Positions 43,133 through 54,645 are shown, counted from the first letter of the stretch. The stretch: 64,000 bases of DNA from Neostapfia colusana (GCA_030760725.1 JASWHV010000018.1:25700273-25764272), one strand, 5' to 3'. Translations and numbers: made by a program. The notes: generated from the sequence alone by a model not told the origin.

Positions 43133-45472
43133 GGCCCCCTGGCCATCGGCAGGTTCCCCTAGCGCGACCGCCCCAGGCAGGATAGTAAATGCCGACTAGA
43201 GGTGAGAATGGGAAAAAGGGGACTGGGTGTATGGTGAATATACCCAGGAAGTGTGGTCATAAAAATTAATACATAATTTGAATGAGCATTAGGGAAGAGC
43301 AAAGCAGGACAGGTTCTTTCCCTTTAAATTTCCATAGGCGGAAAACAGGCTAAACATGGAGGCCACGACCCGTCCCATTAAAAAGGGAAGCAAGACTCTA
43401 CGCGCTTGGAGTCGGAACCAGGCAAAGCTGAACGTAGTCCTGGACCGGCCCCTAGACTTAGCTTCTCCGAGAGCTGTTCCAGGACTCTATGGAATCTATT
43501 AGAAAGAAGAAACTATCCTGCTTCTGTTCTAGGGGTAGAACTTACGGAGGTGTTCGATGTTCTAGGGGTTCGGGAGCGGATCCCCATCCTCGGTGGAAAG
43601 GCGTACGGACCCGGGGCGGCATACTTTTGTGACTCGGAAGGGACCTTCCCAACTAGGGGAGAGTCTGTGGTCCCTTCGCGAGAAAGTATGCGCCGCAGCA
43701 CCAGGTCGCCTTCCTGCAGCTCCCTGGCACGCACAGACCTCTGGTGGTAGCGGCGGAGCGCTTGTCTGTACCGTGCGTTACGGAGTGCTGCATGCAATCG
43801 GACCTCGTCGACGAGGTCGATGTCTCCGTGCCAGAGGTTGTCCTGCGCGACTTCGTCATAAGCTCGGACGCGGTGAGACTTCATGGTGATCTCTAGGGGA
43901 AGCACAGCTTCGGCCCCATACACCATGAAGAAGGGTGTCTCTCCGGTGGCCCGGCTCTGGGATGTCCGGTTAGCCCATAGTGTGCTCGGAAGCTCATCCA
44001 CCCGATTCGCACCATGTTTCTTCAGGCTGGCATAGGTGCGGGTCTTAAGGCCACAGAGAATCTCGGCGTTGGCCCTCTCGACTTGGCCATTGCTCTTTGG
44101 GTGAGCAACAGAGGCATAGCACACCTGGATGCCGAGGTCTTCGCAGTAGTCTTGGAAGGATGCACTGGTGAACTGGGTCCCGTTGTCGGTGATGATTCTG
44201 TTCGGGACCCCGAACCGGCAGACATTCGACTTGATGAACTTTACTGCGGATTGCTTGTTGATGGTGACGACTGGTGTGGCTTCCGGCCACTTGGTGAACT
44301 TGTCGATGGCGACATAGAGGTACCGGAATCTCCCGACGGCTCTAGGGAATGGTCCCAGGATGTCCAACCCCCATACGGCAAACGGCCATGAGGGTAGGAT
44401 CATCTGTACCGCCTGAGCCGGTGTATGGATCTGCTTGGCGTGGAACTGGCACGCCTTGCAGGTCTCGACCAGCTTGATGGCATCCTGGAGTGCTGTCGGC
44501 CAGTAGAAGCCATGCCGGAAGGCTTTACCAACAAGCGTGCGTGAGGAAGAGTGACTCCCACATTCGCCTCCATGGATCTCAGTGAGCAAGTCGCAGCCTT
44601 CCCCCTGGGTTATGCACCGCAATAGGACGTGGTTGGCGCCATGCCGGAAGAGATCCCCTTCTACCAGCGCGTATCTCTTAGCCATACGCACAATCCATTC
44701 AGCGGTTGCATGTTCATCAGGGAGGATGTTGTCTTTCAAGTAGTCCCAGATCTTTGTGATCCATGCATCGGATCTGACTTGAGCTTCTGGATCTTGAGCG
44801 CTGGGTTGCACGGAGTCCCCAGTGACGCTTACGATCCTTGGCGGCATCCATGGCTGCAGGGCCGCCGGGACCGCCAACTTCGAGGTGCTGGTCCAGCCCC
44901 CTTCGCCCGGCTCGGCGGGCCGGGCTGTGGGCCGCAGCAACGTCCTCTCGAAGACTCCTTCGGGCACAGGGGCTCCGGTGGAAGCCTTCGTTGAAAGGTC
45001 GTCAGCTGTGGCATTACCAGCACGCGGTACGTGGCACAGGTCCAAGGCGAGGAAGTCTTTCTTCAACATCTGCACGTGGAGCAGATAAGCAGCTAGCTGT
45101 GGGTCGTTGCAGGAGCATTCGCCCTTAACTTGCTTGATAACCAGATGGGAGTCGCCCTGTGCCAACAACTGGCGACCGCCCAGAGACAGGGATGTCTGTA
45201 GGCCAAAGATGAGTGCTTCATACTCTGCCATGTTGTTGGTTGCCTTGAAATTGAGACGCACCATGTACCCAAACTGCTCCCCCGATGGCATGAGAAGCAG
45301 TACGCCGGCACCGGCCCCCTGCTTTCGCGAGGAGCCGTCGAAGAAGAGCGTCTAGTGGGGCTTGGTGAAGACCGGAGCTCGGTGCTCTGGTTCACCATCT
45401 TCGTGGCCCCCTAGGTCAGCATTCGTTGGTGTCCACTCTGCCACGCAGTCAGCCAGCGCTTGTGTCGGTACC
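43133..45472 (-). mobile_element. Element F fragment: Tat-lineage aRNH-integrase region
   Basis: Minus-oriented internal piece of an older element, interrupted on the left by D and on the right by E2. It holds 3' internal sequence (43133-43512, with the AT-rich island at 43258-43290) and the aRNH-integrase coding part. The rest of F lies outside the window on either side of the insertions. Confidence 0.82.
43513..45472 (-). pseudogene. pol: aRNH and integrase of element F (catalytic triad intact)
   Basis: From ALADCVAEWTPTNADL (45470) into aRNH. A TAG near 45352-45354 replaces the Trp codon before TLFFDGSS. Then one frame of about 590 codons stays open: NNMAEYEALIFGL, AQGDSHLVIKQ, ATADDLS, the zinc region (HGGECGSHSSS ... 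TCKACQFHAK), and catalytic WGLDILGPFP, IITDNGTQF and SNGQVERANAE, so Asp-Asp-Glu is complete. A frameshift near 43660 garbles the last ~55 residues. It is interrupted at 45472 by E2. It is the best preserved Tat integrase in the window and a useful reference for the losses in A. Confidence 0.88.
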
Positions 45473-46546
45473 CGCGATATGGGGTACCGCCGCGCACAGG
45501 GGAAAATGCCTAAGGATCTCGCCCTTCTCCGCAGGGAGAGCTCCGAAGGCACCACGTGTCCAGCGGGGCCGGACCTCCCTCTCCTCAGAGGAGAGCTTCG
45601 GGCCCGCCACGTGGCCAACAGCAGCCAGACCTCCCCTCCGTGGGGAGGGCTCTGATGGCGCCGCGTGTCCCGCGGGGCCGGACCTCCCACTCCTCAGAGG
45701 AGAGCTCCGGGCCTGCCACGTGGCCGACAGAAGCCGGACCTCCCCCCCTCCGCGGGGAGAGGTCCGAAGGCTCCACGTGTCCTGCGGGGCCGGACCTCCC
45801 TCTCCTCAGAGGAGAGCTCCGGGCCCACCACGTGTCCAGCAGAACAGCGCTGCCTGCCCCCGAGCGGTAGGCAGCGGGCGTAAAGACGCACCGTACCTAG
45901 CCCGTACAAGATATTCAAGGCCCGCGCCTTCCCAAGACGCGGAGACGCGGAGCACGCCTCTGTCAGGTGCCGTTGCGCCCAGTCGCATCGCAGACTGGCG
46001 CGCGGTGTCAGAACCTGCCAGCCAATAAACACAGCAACAAGACATCCCCTGCCGCCCCCGCCGTGATCAACCACTACAACTAGCATGCGGCATGGGCAGG
46101 GCGGCAAGACAATGACTCGGAAGCCTTCGCCAGAGACAACTACCGACATAACTGCGGATACGATAGTCGGCAGGCAATCTCCCCGGGACCACCTGTCGGG
46201 TCCCGGGCCCCCCTTGTAAGCCACACGAGCCTTGGACTATAAAAGGCTCGGGTAGGCAACGTTAGCGGGGGTTCGCTCTCCAGCAACTCACACCCTAGGC
46301 ATAACTCATCCTCAAGCTCAGGACTCCGGTTCTGAGCAACAAGCAATACAGCGAGCACCTCTGCTCACCGTGGACGTAGGGTTTTACACTCCGGCGGCCC
46401 GAACCACGTAAAACTCGCCGTGTCAAGCTCCTCCCTCACTCGTCCTTACGCTTAAGCTCTCCGCAAGCGACTAGCCCTTCCAAAAAAGAACCTACGCGGG
46501 CTGCCCAGAGCAGGTTCGGGGGAAGTGTCGACCACACACTTCGACA
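45473..46546 (+). repeat. 5' LTR (P3) of E2
   Basis: 1074 bp, TGTCGGTACCCGCG...CACTTCGACA, followed by the primer site. It belongs to a third LTR sequence group, shared with P2, P4 and L7 (for example agcaactcacaccctaggc in the 3' part). Confidence 0.92.
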
Positions 46547-46567
46547 TTTGGCGCGCAAGGTAGGGGG
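46547..46567 (+). other. Primer binding site of E2
   Basis: TTTGGCGCGCAAGGTAGGGG; one base differs from the other copies (GCA in place of GCC within the GGCGCGCC core). Confidence 0.68.
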
Positions 46568-46602
46568 CTTTTGCCTTGCGCGATGAGTTTCTGCCGACGA
46601 AG

Positions 46603-48226
46603 ATGACGAAGCTACCTTCAGCGGCAAGCTCTCCTCCTCCGCGTTCATGACGGACCGTGACTAGCGGGGAATACGTGTCGACGCATTCAGGACGGAGTGT
46701 GTTGGTGCCAGCTGGAAGCCAGCAGCCGACTCCGGCAATGCAGGCTCCAACTAGCGTGAGATCTTCTGCAATGCTGAGCGTTCCCCACGGTGATGCGCTA
46801 GCTGCAGAAAGAGCACTACTGTGCAATCCGCCTGCTGGGGACGCACCTCAGGCAGCGACCCAGCAGTTGATTCGCGAGGTAGACCGTCTCGTCGTCGCCG
46901 CCGCAAACCCTCGACTTCGGTGGGGACGACGCTCCGGCCAACCGGCTGTGTCGCTGATGCGCACGCCAACGGTTGACGGGCAGACGGCGGATTCCAGCTC
47001 CACCAGGCTTCAGTCGACAGACCTGAGGACAGAGCTGGAACGGTGCCACTTGGGCCAGGATGCCCGGGTGTACCTCGAGCGACGTCGAGAAAGGCGTCGC
47101 AACCAAGAGGCTGGCGATAGCATGACGTCAGCCTTGACCCAGCCTGAGGCGCAGACCTTCGCCACACGATCTCTGCCCCAGGCATACGCCGCGCAGCATA
47201 TGCCACAGCCATATGCCCTGCAAACGGCGTCCCCGGTCTATGGCGCAGCCTTGGCCATACCGGGGTACACTGTGCCAGTGGCGAACCAAGCGTTCGCGGC
47301 ACCAACACCTGCAGCAACAGGAGCAGTATGTGCGGCCCTGGCGCCCCGCCTTCGCTTCGCGAGGTGGCCGCGCAAGTTTCGGCCGCACCTGCCCGAGAAG
47401 TACAACGGCAGCGTCAACCCGGCGGAGTTCCTCCAGATCTACTCCACCGCCGTACATGCTGCAGGAGGGGATGAGGCCGTCATGGCCAACTACTTCCTAC
47501 ACCTGGCCTGGCACGGAGCTCGACCTCCACGCCATCCAGCAACAACCTGGGGAATCGCTGCGCTCCTTCATCCAGTGGTTCTCCCAGGTACGCAACACCA
47601 TCCCGCACATTCAAAGTGCTTCTGTGGTGGTGGCGTTCCGGCAGGGTGTCCGGGGCGAGAAGATGCTTGAGAAGCTCGTGACCAGAGAGGTCTGCGATGT
47701 CTCCGAGCTCTTCAGCCTGGCGGACAAGTGCGCCAGAGCAGCCGAAGGGCAGAACTGGCACTCACTGCCAGCCTCTGAGTCAGGAGGACAGCCTGGATCT
47801 GGCGCTGCTTCTTATGGAGGCAGCAAGAAGGCCAAGAACCGGGGGAGTGGCAATATGAAGTTATCGGCCGCGGCTTCCGTTGCCGCAGCAGAGGCACCCA
47901 GTGGAGCTCGGGGGCCACGCCCCGACAAAAGGCAGTGGCAGTCACCAGCCCCAGATGGTGACCAAGGCGAGCTATGCCCCGTGCATGGCACCAGCAATCA
48001 TACTGCTGCCGAGTGCTGGGATATCCAGAGGCTCGCAGAGCGCTTCCGCAAAGGGAGGCAGCAGAGAGCTGATGCCCCGCCCCTCCCTCAGAGGGAGGGC
48101 AAGCAGAAGGTCGACGCCTCAGTCAGCGTCGGCCACCAAGTGGGGTTCCAGGAGCCTCAGCGCGTCATAAAGACGGTGCACAACGGTGAGGACTCCAGCT
48201 CCGGTGATGACGAGCCGGGGCGGTAG
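46603..48226 (+). pseudogene. gag: gag of E2
   Basis: ATG at 46603 (MTKLPSAASSPPPRS), then TGA at 46648-46650 (codon 16). The frame resumes and runs through the Pro/Ala/Gln-rich N-terminus, RELER-type helix (LERRRERRRNQEAGD) and PRKFRPHLPEKYNGSVNPA to FLHLAW. A deletion of about 100 bases near 47495-47510 then shifts the frame. The second frame covers GTELDLHAIQQQPGESLRSF, FSLADKCARAAEGQNW, a basic/Ala-rich stretch, and the knuckle CPVHGTSNHTAAEC (Cys-x2-His-x4-His-x4-Cys), ending with an acidic tail at 48226. It has a single N-terminal segment, without the duplication of E0, E1 and B. Confidence 0.87.
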
Positions 48227-48850
48227 CCGACTGTGGCTACCCCGAAAAGTCAGTGAAGGCTGCACTGCTGCGGCGTCAACCTTGGAGAAGCTCCAAGTAG
48301 TCGCAGCAGCCCAAGCACCAGCCCCTACGGTGCAGAACCGGTCCAGCTCCACCCGAGAGCATGCCTCTGTGTCTTGGCCCTTCCTCCTAGGGGCCGCCCA
48401 GGGTCTGTCAACCTCTTGAAGGCCTTAGCCAGAAGGGGAAAGACGCCTTGGGACTCCCAAGAAGAGTCCGGGTTCTCCTAACCCTTGAAGGCCTTAGCCA
48501 GAAGGGGAGAGCTCCCCGCGGCGCCCAGGAGAAGCCGCGCAGGACCTGATCCAGCGTGAAGATGACGATCACGTCGACGAGGCTCGGCTGCAGGTGACAC
48601 CCCACAACGCACGGTCTCGGCTGGTGCTCTAGCACTACTGCCAAAGGACCAAACGCGTCAGGGACCTGCAGGAAGGCAACTTGGTGCCGCGGCACGCACT
48701 TTCCCGTGAAGGACCTATAAACTCTCCCCCAGCCAGGAAGGTCCCTTCCGAGTCACGAAAGTTGCCGTCCCAGGTGCACATGCCTTTTAACCTAGTAGGG
48801 GATCCGTTCCCAAACCCTTGGCATGGAACAGCACTGTAAGTCCTACCCTC
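48227..48850 (+). pseudogene. Linker and integrase C-terminal remnant of E2
   Basis: After gag comes a GC-rich linker with a repeated ttgaaggccttagccagaagggg (48416 and 48484). Sequence equivalent to the integrase C-terminal end follows (gcacgcactttcccgtgaag ... ccttccgagtcacgaaag ... aacccttggcatgg). No open frame is preserved. The joint between gag and integrase tail is shared with E4 and E5. Confidence 0.75.
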
Positions 48851-50405
48851 TAAGCGTTAGTAGAACAGGGCCATACCCTTCTGTAATAAACCCCATAGAG
48901 TCTAGGAACAGCGCTTGGGGCAGCTAAGTCTCAGGGGACGGTCCAGGACTATGTTCAGCTTGGCCTGGTTCCGACCCTAAGCGCGTAGAGTCTTGCTTCC
49001 CTTATTAATGAGGCGGGTCGTTGCCTCCATGTACAGCCTGACTCCCCCCTATGGGCATTTACACAGAAACCTGTTCTACTTCACTCTCTCTCATGTGCTC
49101 ATTTAAAATTACGCATTAGTTTCTATGATCACACTCTCTATGTATGCTCACCGTACATTTAGCTTCCTCTCTCCCGCGCTCATCCATAGTCAGCATTTGC
49201 TATCCTACCAAAGGCGGTTGCGCCTGAAGCACCTGCCGATGGCCAGGTGGGCCTCTCGGGCCTCCCCCAGTCATGTGTTGCGGTGCCAGTTGGTCACCTC
49301 CAGGAAAGGCCTACGCCGTGCATGGGGGGTCCAGGTTGCGTATACCGCTTAGCCGGCTCTGAACCCAAAAGCGTGCGCACCCTGCCCTCCAGAGGTCCAG
49401 GGGAGTACAGCCACTTTGCCTGGTTCCGAACCCAAAGCCTGTGCACTCTGCTTCCCCGGCGCACGGTCCGGTACTAGGGATCGGACGATCGTACCCGGGC
49501 CTTGGAGGGAGCCGGAGCCCCGGTGCCTCGTGCACAGAATTGCCCAAGCCCCGTATACCGGACAAGGACCGTAAGCCGAATAAGACTAAGAGACAGGGAG
49601 GGGAGGACCCCCGAGGAGAATTACGTTTCCTCTATCTGTGTGCAGGACCTCCAGGTTACAGCAACGGGGGCTACATGAGGCGGGGGGCAAGGAGCTATCG
49701 TCTACTCCAGCACAGGACCTGAAGGTCCGGGTTCCGCCCCTTCAACAGGGGCGAGGCTCGAAGGCCCCACGTGTCAAGCGGGGCCGGATCTCCCGCCCCC
49801 TCAGGGGGGGGGCTCTGGACCCGCCATGTGACCGGCAGAAGCCGGACCTCCTCCTCCGGGGGGGGGGAGCTCCGAAGGCCCCACGTGTCTAGTGGGGCCG
49901 GAGCTCCCGCTTCCTCAGAGGGGGCTCCGGACCCGCCGCGTGGCCGGCAGGAGCCGGACCTCCTCCTCCTTAGAGGGGAGCTCCGAGCCCGCCATGTGGC
50001 CGTTAGATCCGGACCTCCCCATCCACATGGGGCGAGCTCCGGAGACCTCTGGGGCCCTTGATACAGTAAGGACCCGGGGAAGGTGCCTGTGCAGAGCTTC
50101 GGGATTGGTGAAGGCCTCTGAGTACCTTGCGGAGCTAAGGACTTGTCCAGGCTAAACCAAGAAGAAGGCAGAAAACATCACAGGCACAAACACGCAAGAG
50201 AGTATATTTATTCATGGCTCCATGAGCTGGTCCAAAGACTCGATAAAAAAGAAAGAAACAAGCCCAAGGGTTCCCCTGGTACGTCCAGAACCTAGAACCT
50301 GCGAGAACAGCCACGTCCCCAACTTCAGCCCTGGCGGCGTTCTCCCGCTCCGTGACCCGAGCACTGGGATCATCTCGGCCATCACCAGCGCGAGGGCCAG
50401 TGTCA
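48851..50405 (+). other. 3' internal non-coding region of E2
   Basis: Contains the AT-rich island (49085-49130) and GC-rich LTR-like repeats (49740-50050) with ccacgtgtc and ccatgtgacc variants of the ACGT-core site. Also gagtatatttattcatggctccatgagctgg near 50200, the reverse complement of the segment after the antisense-ORF stop in E5. No sense coding sequence. Confidence 0.65.
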
Positions 50406-50765
50406 TCAAGGATGCTTCTGAAGCCCCCTCCGCCGCTTGAGCAGTTTCCTTGGAGACTCTGCCACCTGGAGTCCTCCTTGGTGCTTCAGCAGCTTCCTTG
50501 GAGACTCCTCCGCCTGAAGCCTCCTCGACGTGTCAGCAGATTCTTTGGAGACTCCACCACTTGAGGAGAAAGGACGCAACGCCTGGGAACACTCAGCCAG
50601 TCGTCGCTCAAGAAGAGTCCAGTCGGGATGATAAACCCGGGGCCTCTTGGAGGCGTCACCTCCAGAGGCAAGGCATGCAGGCTCCCTGGATCCCTGACTT
50701 GGTGCAGAAGCCGCCGCCGGAGGAAATCGAGAGCGATCCTCCTCCGAAGGCGGGTTACAAGCCAT
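50406..50765 (-). pseudogene. Antisense ORF of E2, short form
   Basis: ATG at 50765 on the minus strand. About 120 codons, MACNPPSEEDRSRFPP, then SGGDASKRPRV, which matches SGGDSKRPRV of the E5 ORF and could be a nuclear-localisation-like basic patch. The C-terminal part has a tandem 16-residue repeat (EESPRKLLKHQGGLQ / AESPRKLLKRRRGLQ). It lacks the Transposase_28-like domain and the long coiled coil. A TATA-like CCTTTATAAGG (minus strand, 50816-50826) lies about 50 bases upstream. Coding status uncertain. Confidence 0.55.
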
Positions 50766-51225
50766 GGGAGAAGACAAGGTCGCAGAAACTCAACGAAGGT
50801 GCAAGTGCTGGAAGCCTTATAAAGGGAACCAACCCACGTTGTGGCTTCGTCTCACACTTCCCAGGTGCGATTCTGAGCGATTCGAAACTCATCGAATACG
50901 CCGCATCGGCAACCGCTTCGGCTCCAAGACCGAGCGCCGATGACAAGTGGACCCAAGCCGCCCAGCTGAAGCGGTGGGTCAAGGAGTCAGTCTCCCAAGA
51001 AGACGAGCCGGCAAGGCGCATCGGCGGTTCCCGAAGAAAGCGCCGCAACGTGCAGAAGTGGCAGCCTTGGGAACCGCCGCAGTAAAAGCAACCATCAAGT
51101 GGGCGCATGCTCCCACGATCCCGCGACTGTTCGTTCTCCGGCAGCGGTCAATGCCGGACTTGGAGAAAGTGCGCGGAACAGAAGAGATGGAGGCCCCACC
51201 TCAGGCTCGTTATCTCCCCCGAGTT

Positions 51226-51240
51226 GGGCCCGGGGGCCAC
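51226..51240 (+). other. Polypurine tract of E2
   Basis: GGGCCCGGGGGCCAC directly before TGTCGGTACC. Confidence 0.75.
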
Positions 51241-51702
51241 TGTCGGTACCCGCGATATGGGGTACCCTCACGCACAGGGGAAAATGCCTAAGGATCTCCG
51301 CCTTCTCCACAGGGAGAGCTCCGAAGGCGCCACGTGTCCAGCGGGGCCGGACCTCCCTCTCCTTAGAGGAGAGCTCCGGGCCCGCCACGTGGCCAACAGC
51401 AGCCAGACCTCCCCTCCATGGGGAGGGCTCTGAAGGCGCCGCGTGTCCCATGGGGCCGGACCTCCCCCTCCTCAGAAGAGAGCTCCGGCCCCGCCACATG
51501 TCCGACAGAAGCCGGACCTGCCCCCTCCGCGGGGAGAGGTCCGAAGGCTCCACGTGTCCTGCGGGGCTGGACCTCCCTCTCCTCAGAGGAGAGCTCCAGG
51601 CCCGCCATGTGTCCAGCAGAACAGCGCTGCCTGCCCCCGAGCGGTAGGCAGCGGGCGTTAAGACGCACCGTACCTTGCCCGTACAAGGTATTCAAGGCCC
51701 GC
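51241..51702 (+). repeat. 3' LTR (P4) of E2, left part
   Basis: First 462 bp of the LTR, cut after ...caaggcccgc by the insertion of E3. The remainder should lie to the right of the window. Confidence 0.9.
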
Positions 51703-52785
51703 TGTCGAAGTGTGCGGTCAACACTTCCCGCGGACCTGCACTGGGCAGCCCGCGGAGGTTCTTTTTCGGAGGGGCTGGTCACTTGCGGAGAGCTTAAGCG
51801 TATGGACGAATTAAGGAGAAGCTTGACACGGTGAGTTTTACGTGGTTCAGGCCGCCGGAGCGTAAAACCCTACGTCCACGGCGAGCTAAGGAGCTCGCTG
51901 TATTGCTTGCTTCTCAGAACCGGAGTCCTGAGCTTGGGGATGACTGATGTCTACCGTATGAGTTGCTGGAGTGCGAACCCTTGCTAACGTTGCCTACCCG
52001 AGCCTTTTATAGTACAAGGTTCGGGTGGCTTACAAGGGGGGCCCGGGACCCGACAGGTGGTCCCGGGGAGATTGCCTGCAGACTACCGTATCCGCAGTGA
52101 TGTCGGTAGTTGTCTCTGGCGAAGGCTTCTGAGTCTTCATCTTGCTGCCCTGCCCATGCCGCATGCTAGTCGTAGTGGTTGATGACGACGGAGGCGGCAG
52201 GGGATGTCTTGTCGCTGTGTTTATTGGCTGGCAGGTTCTGACACCATGCGCTAGTCTGTGATGTGACTGGGCGCAACGGCACCTGACAGAGGCGTGCTCC
52301 GCGCCTCCGTGTCTTGGGAAGGCGGGCCTTGAATACCTTGTACGGGAAAGGTATAGGGCATCTTTACGCCCGCTGCCTACCGCTCGGGGGCAGGCAGCGC
52401 TCTTCAGCTGGACACGTGGCGGGCCCGGAGCCCTCCTCCGAGAAGAGTGAGGTCCGGCCCTGCAGGACACGCGGAGCCTTCGGACCTCTCCCTGCGGAGG
52501 GAGAGGTCAGGCTTCTGTCGGCCACGTGGCAAGCCCGGAGCTCTCCTCTGAGAAGATGGAGGTCCGGCCCTGCTGGCCACGTGGCGCCTTCGGACCTCTC
52601 CCCCGCGGAGGGGGGAGGTCCGGCTTATGCAGGCCACGTGGCGAGCGCGGAGCTCTCCTCTGAGGAGAGGGAGGTCCAGCCCCTTCGAACGTGTGGCGCC
52701 TTCGGAGCTCTCCCTGCAGAGAAGGGCAAGTTCCTTAGGCATTTTCCCCTATGCGCGGGGGTACCCCATATCGCGGGTACCGACA
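51703..52785 (-). repeat. 3' LTR (L7) of E3
   Basis: 1083 bp, ends tgtcgaagtg ... ggtaccgaca on plus. Its sequence group is that of P3 and P4 (gaaccggagtcctgagcttggggatg). The TATA box equivalent carries agtacaagg in place of agtccaagg near 52010. Confidence 0.9.
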
Positions 52786-53551
52786 GTGGCCCCCGGGCCC
52801 ATCTCGTGGGAGATAGCGAGCCCGAGGTGGGACCTCCGTCTCTTCTGTTCCGCGCACTTTCTCTAAGTCCCGCATTGACCGCTGCGGAGTACAAACAGTC
52901 ACGGGGTCGTAGGAGCGTGCGCCCACTTGATGGTTTCCTTTACTGTGGTGGTTCCCAAGACTGTCACTTTTGCACGATGCGGTGCTTTCTTTGGGAACCG
53001 CCGAGTACCTTGCCACCTCGTCTTCTTCTTGGTTTTGCCTGGCCGAGCCCTTAGCTCCGCTAGGTGCTCAGTGGTCTTCACCAATCTTGACGCTCTGCTC
53101 CGGCGCCTTCCCCGGGTCCTTACTGTATTAAGGCCCCCGGAGGTCTCCGGGGCCCGCCTCATGAGGATGGGGAGGCCCGGATCTGCCGGCCACGTGGCGG
53201 GCCCGGAGCTCTTCTGTAAGGAGAGGGAGGTCCGGCCCCGCGGGACACGTGAGGCCTCCGGACCTCTCCCCTCAGAGGAGGGGAGGGGGAGGTCCGGCTT
53301 CTATTGCCCACGTGGCAGGCCCGGAGCTCCCCCCAGAGGAGAGGGAGGTCCGGTCCCGCTGGACAGGTGGGTCCTTCGGTCTTACCTTGGAGTTCTGGTC
53401 TTGCATGATCCCGTAGTGGCCCCCAGGTTGGGGCATACTCCTGCAGGGAGTTAAGGCCGAGAGGTCCTGCACACAAGTAAGGGAAACGTAATTCTCCTTG
53501 GGGGCTCCCCCTCCTTTATCTCATAGTCTTATTTGGCTTACGGTCCCTAAC
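51703..53551 (-). mobile_element. Element E3, 3' end
   Basis: Minus-oriented. 3' LTR L7 (51703-52785), PPT (52786-52800), the conserved inverted repeat (about 52943-53003), and 3' internal sequence up to 53551, where another element is inserted. The antisense ORF is deleted: sequence passes from the inverted-repeat region (about 53015) straight to the segment beyond the ORF stop (ggttttgcctggccgagccc). GC-rich LTR-like repeats with cacgtgg sites occupy 53185-53380. Left flank CCCGC lies in LTR P4. Confidence 0.82.
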
Positions 53552-54645
53552 TGTCGAAGTGTTCGGTCGACACTTCCCCCGGGCCTGCACTGGGCAGCCC
53601 GCGGAGGTTCTTTTTTCGGTGGGGCTAGTCCCTTGCGGAGAGCTTGCGCGTATGGACGAGTTAGTAAGAGCTTGACGCGGTGAGTTTTACGTGGTTCAGG
53701 CCGCCGGAGCGTAAAACCCAACGTCCACGGCGAGCTATGGAGCTCGCTGTATTGCTTGCTGCTCAGGGCCGGAGTCCTGAGCTTGGGGGTGAGTTACAGC
53801 TTGGGAGTGTATGGCTAGCGTATGAGTTGCAAAATGCGAACCCTTGCTATCGATGCCTACCCGAGCCTTTTATAGTCCAAGACTCGAGCGGCTTACAAGG
53901 GGAGCCAGGGCCCGACAGGTGGCCCCGGGAAGATTGTCTATTATCTACCGTATCTGCAGTTATGCCGGTAGTTGTCTCTGGTCGAAGGCTTCTGAGTCTT
54001 CATCTTGCCGGTCTGCCCATGCCGCATGCCAGTCGTAGCGGTTGATGACGGCGCAGGCGGCATGGGTTGTCTTGTCACGGTGTTTATTGGCTGACAGGTT
54101 CTGACACCGCGCGCCAGTCTGTGATGCGACTGGGCGCAACGGCACCTGACAAACGCGTGCTCCGCGTTTCCGCGTCTTGGGAAGACGCAAGCCTTGAATA
54201 CCTTGTACGGGCAAGGTATGGGGCGTATTTATGCCCGCTGCCTATCGCTCGGGGCAGGCAGCGTCGCTCTGCTGCCACGTGGCGGGCCCAGAGCCCTTCT
54301 CAGAGAAGAGAAGGGTCAGTCCCGTGGGGCACGTGGAGCCTCTGGACCTCTCTCCGCGGAGGGAGAGGCTCGGCTTCTGCTGGCCACGTGGCGGGCCCGG
54401 AGCTCTCCTCTAAGGAGAGGAAGGTCCGGCCCCGCTGGACACGCGGCGCCTTCGGACCTCTCTCCCGCGGAGGGGGAGGTTCGGCTTCTGTATGCCATGT
54501 GCGGGCCCGGAGCTCTCCTCTGAGGAGAGGGAGGTCCGGCCCCGCCGGACACGTGGCGCCTTCGGAGCTCTCCCTGCGGAGAAGGGCGAGTTCCTTAGGC
54601 ATTTTACCCTGTGCGCGGGGGTACCCCATATCTCAGGTACGGACA
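53552..54645 (-). repeat. LTR L8 (3' LTR, apparently mosaic)
   Basis: 1094 bp. The left ~250 bases carry the variants of L4 and P1. The rest carries variants otherwise found only in L9 (ggcccgacaggtggcccc, ccggtctgcccatgcc). ACGT-core sites start at 54276, 54330, 54385, 54440 (CACGCG), 54496 (CATGTG) and 54550. TATAAAAG on minus at 53867-53874. Confidence 0.9.
54276..54555. promoter_or_regulatory. Phased G-box (CACGTG) array in LTR L8, typical of the family
   Basis: Six sites with ACGT or near-ACGT cores at intervals of 54-56 bp. Four are intact CACGTG, the palindromic G-box core bound by plant bZIP and bHLH factors. They lie upstream of the TATA box in LTR sense. All 14 LTR copies carry versions of this array. 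Regulatory function is inferred from motif and spacing. Confidence 0.6.

Larger units (their letters stand above)
45473..51702 (+). mobile_element. Element E2: gag-only (TR-GAG-like) Tat derivative
   Basis: Plus-oriented. 5' LTR P3 (45473-46546), primer site, gag with zinc knuckle (46603-48226), a short linker, the last part of integrase and a 3' region, an antisense ORF remnant, PPT and the 3' LTR P4 (51241-51702, cut by E3). Protease, RT, both RNase H domains and most of integrase are absent. The same plan occurs in E4 and E5. It is inserted in F, with left flank GCTTG; the right end is outside the window. Confidence 0.87.

Noticed and set aside
43513..45472. Reading F as a chromovirus integrase
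   Set aside because: It is preceded by an archaeal-type RNase H, has no chromodomain, and matches the Tat element A throughout.
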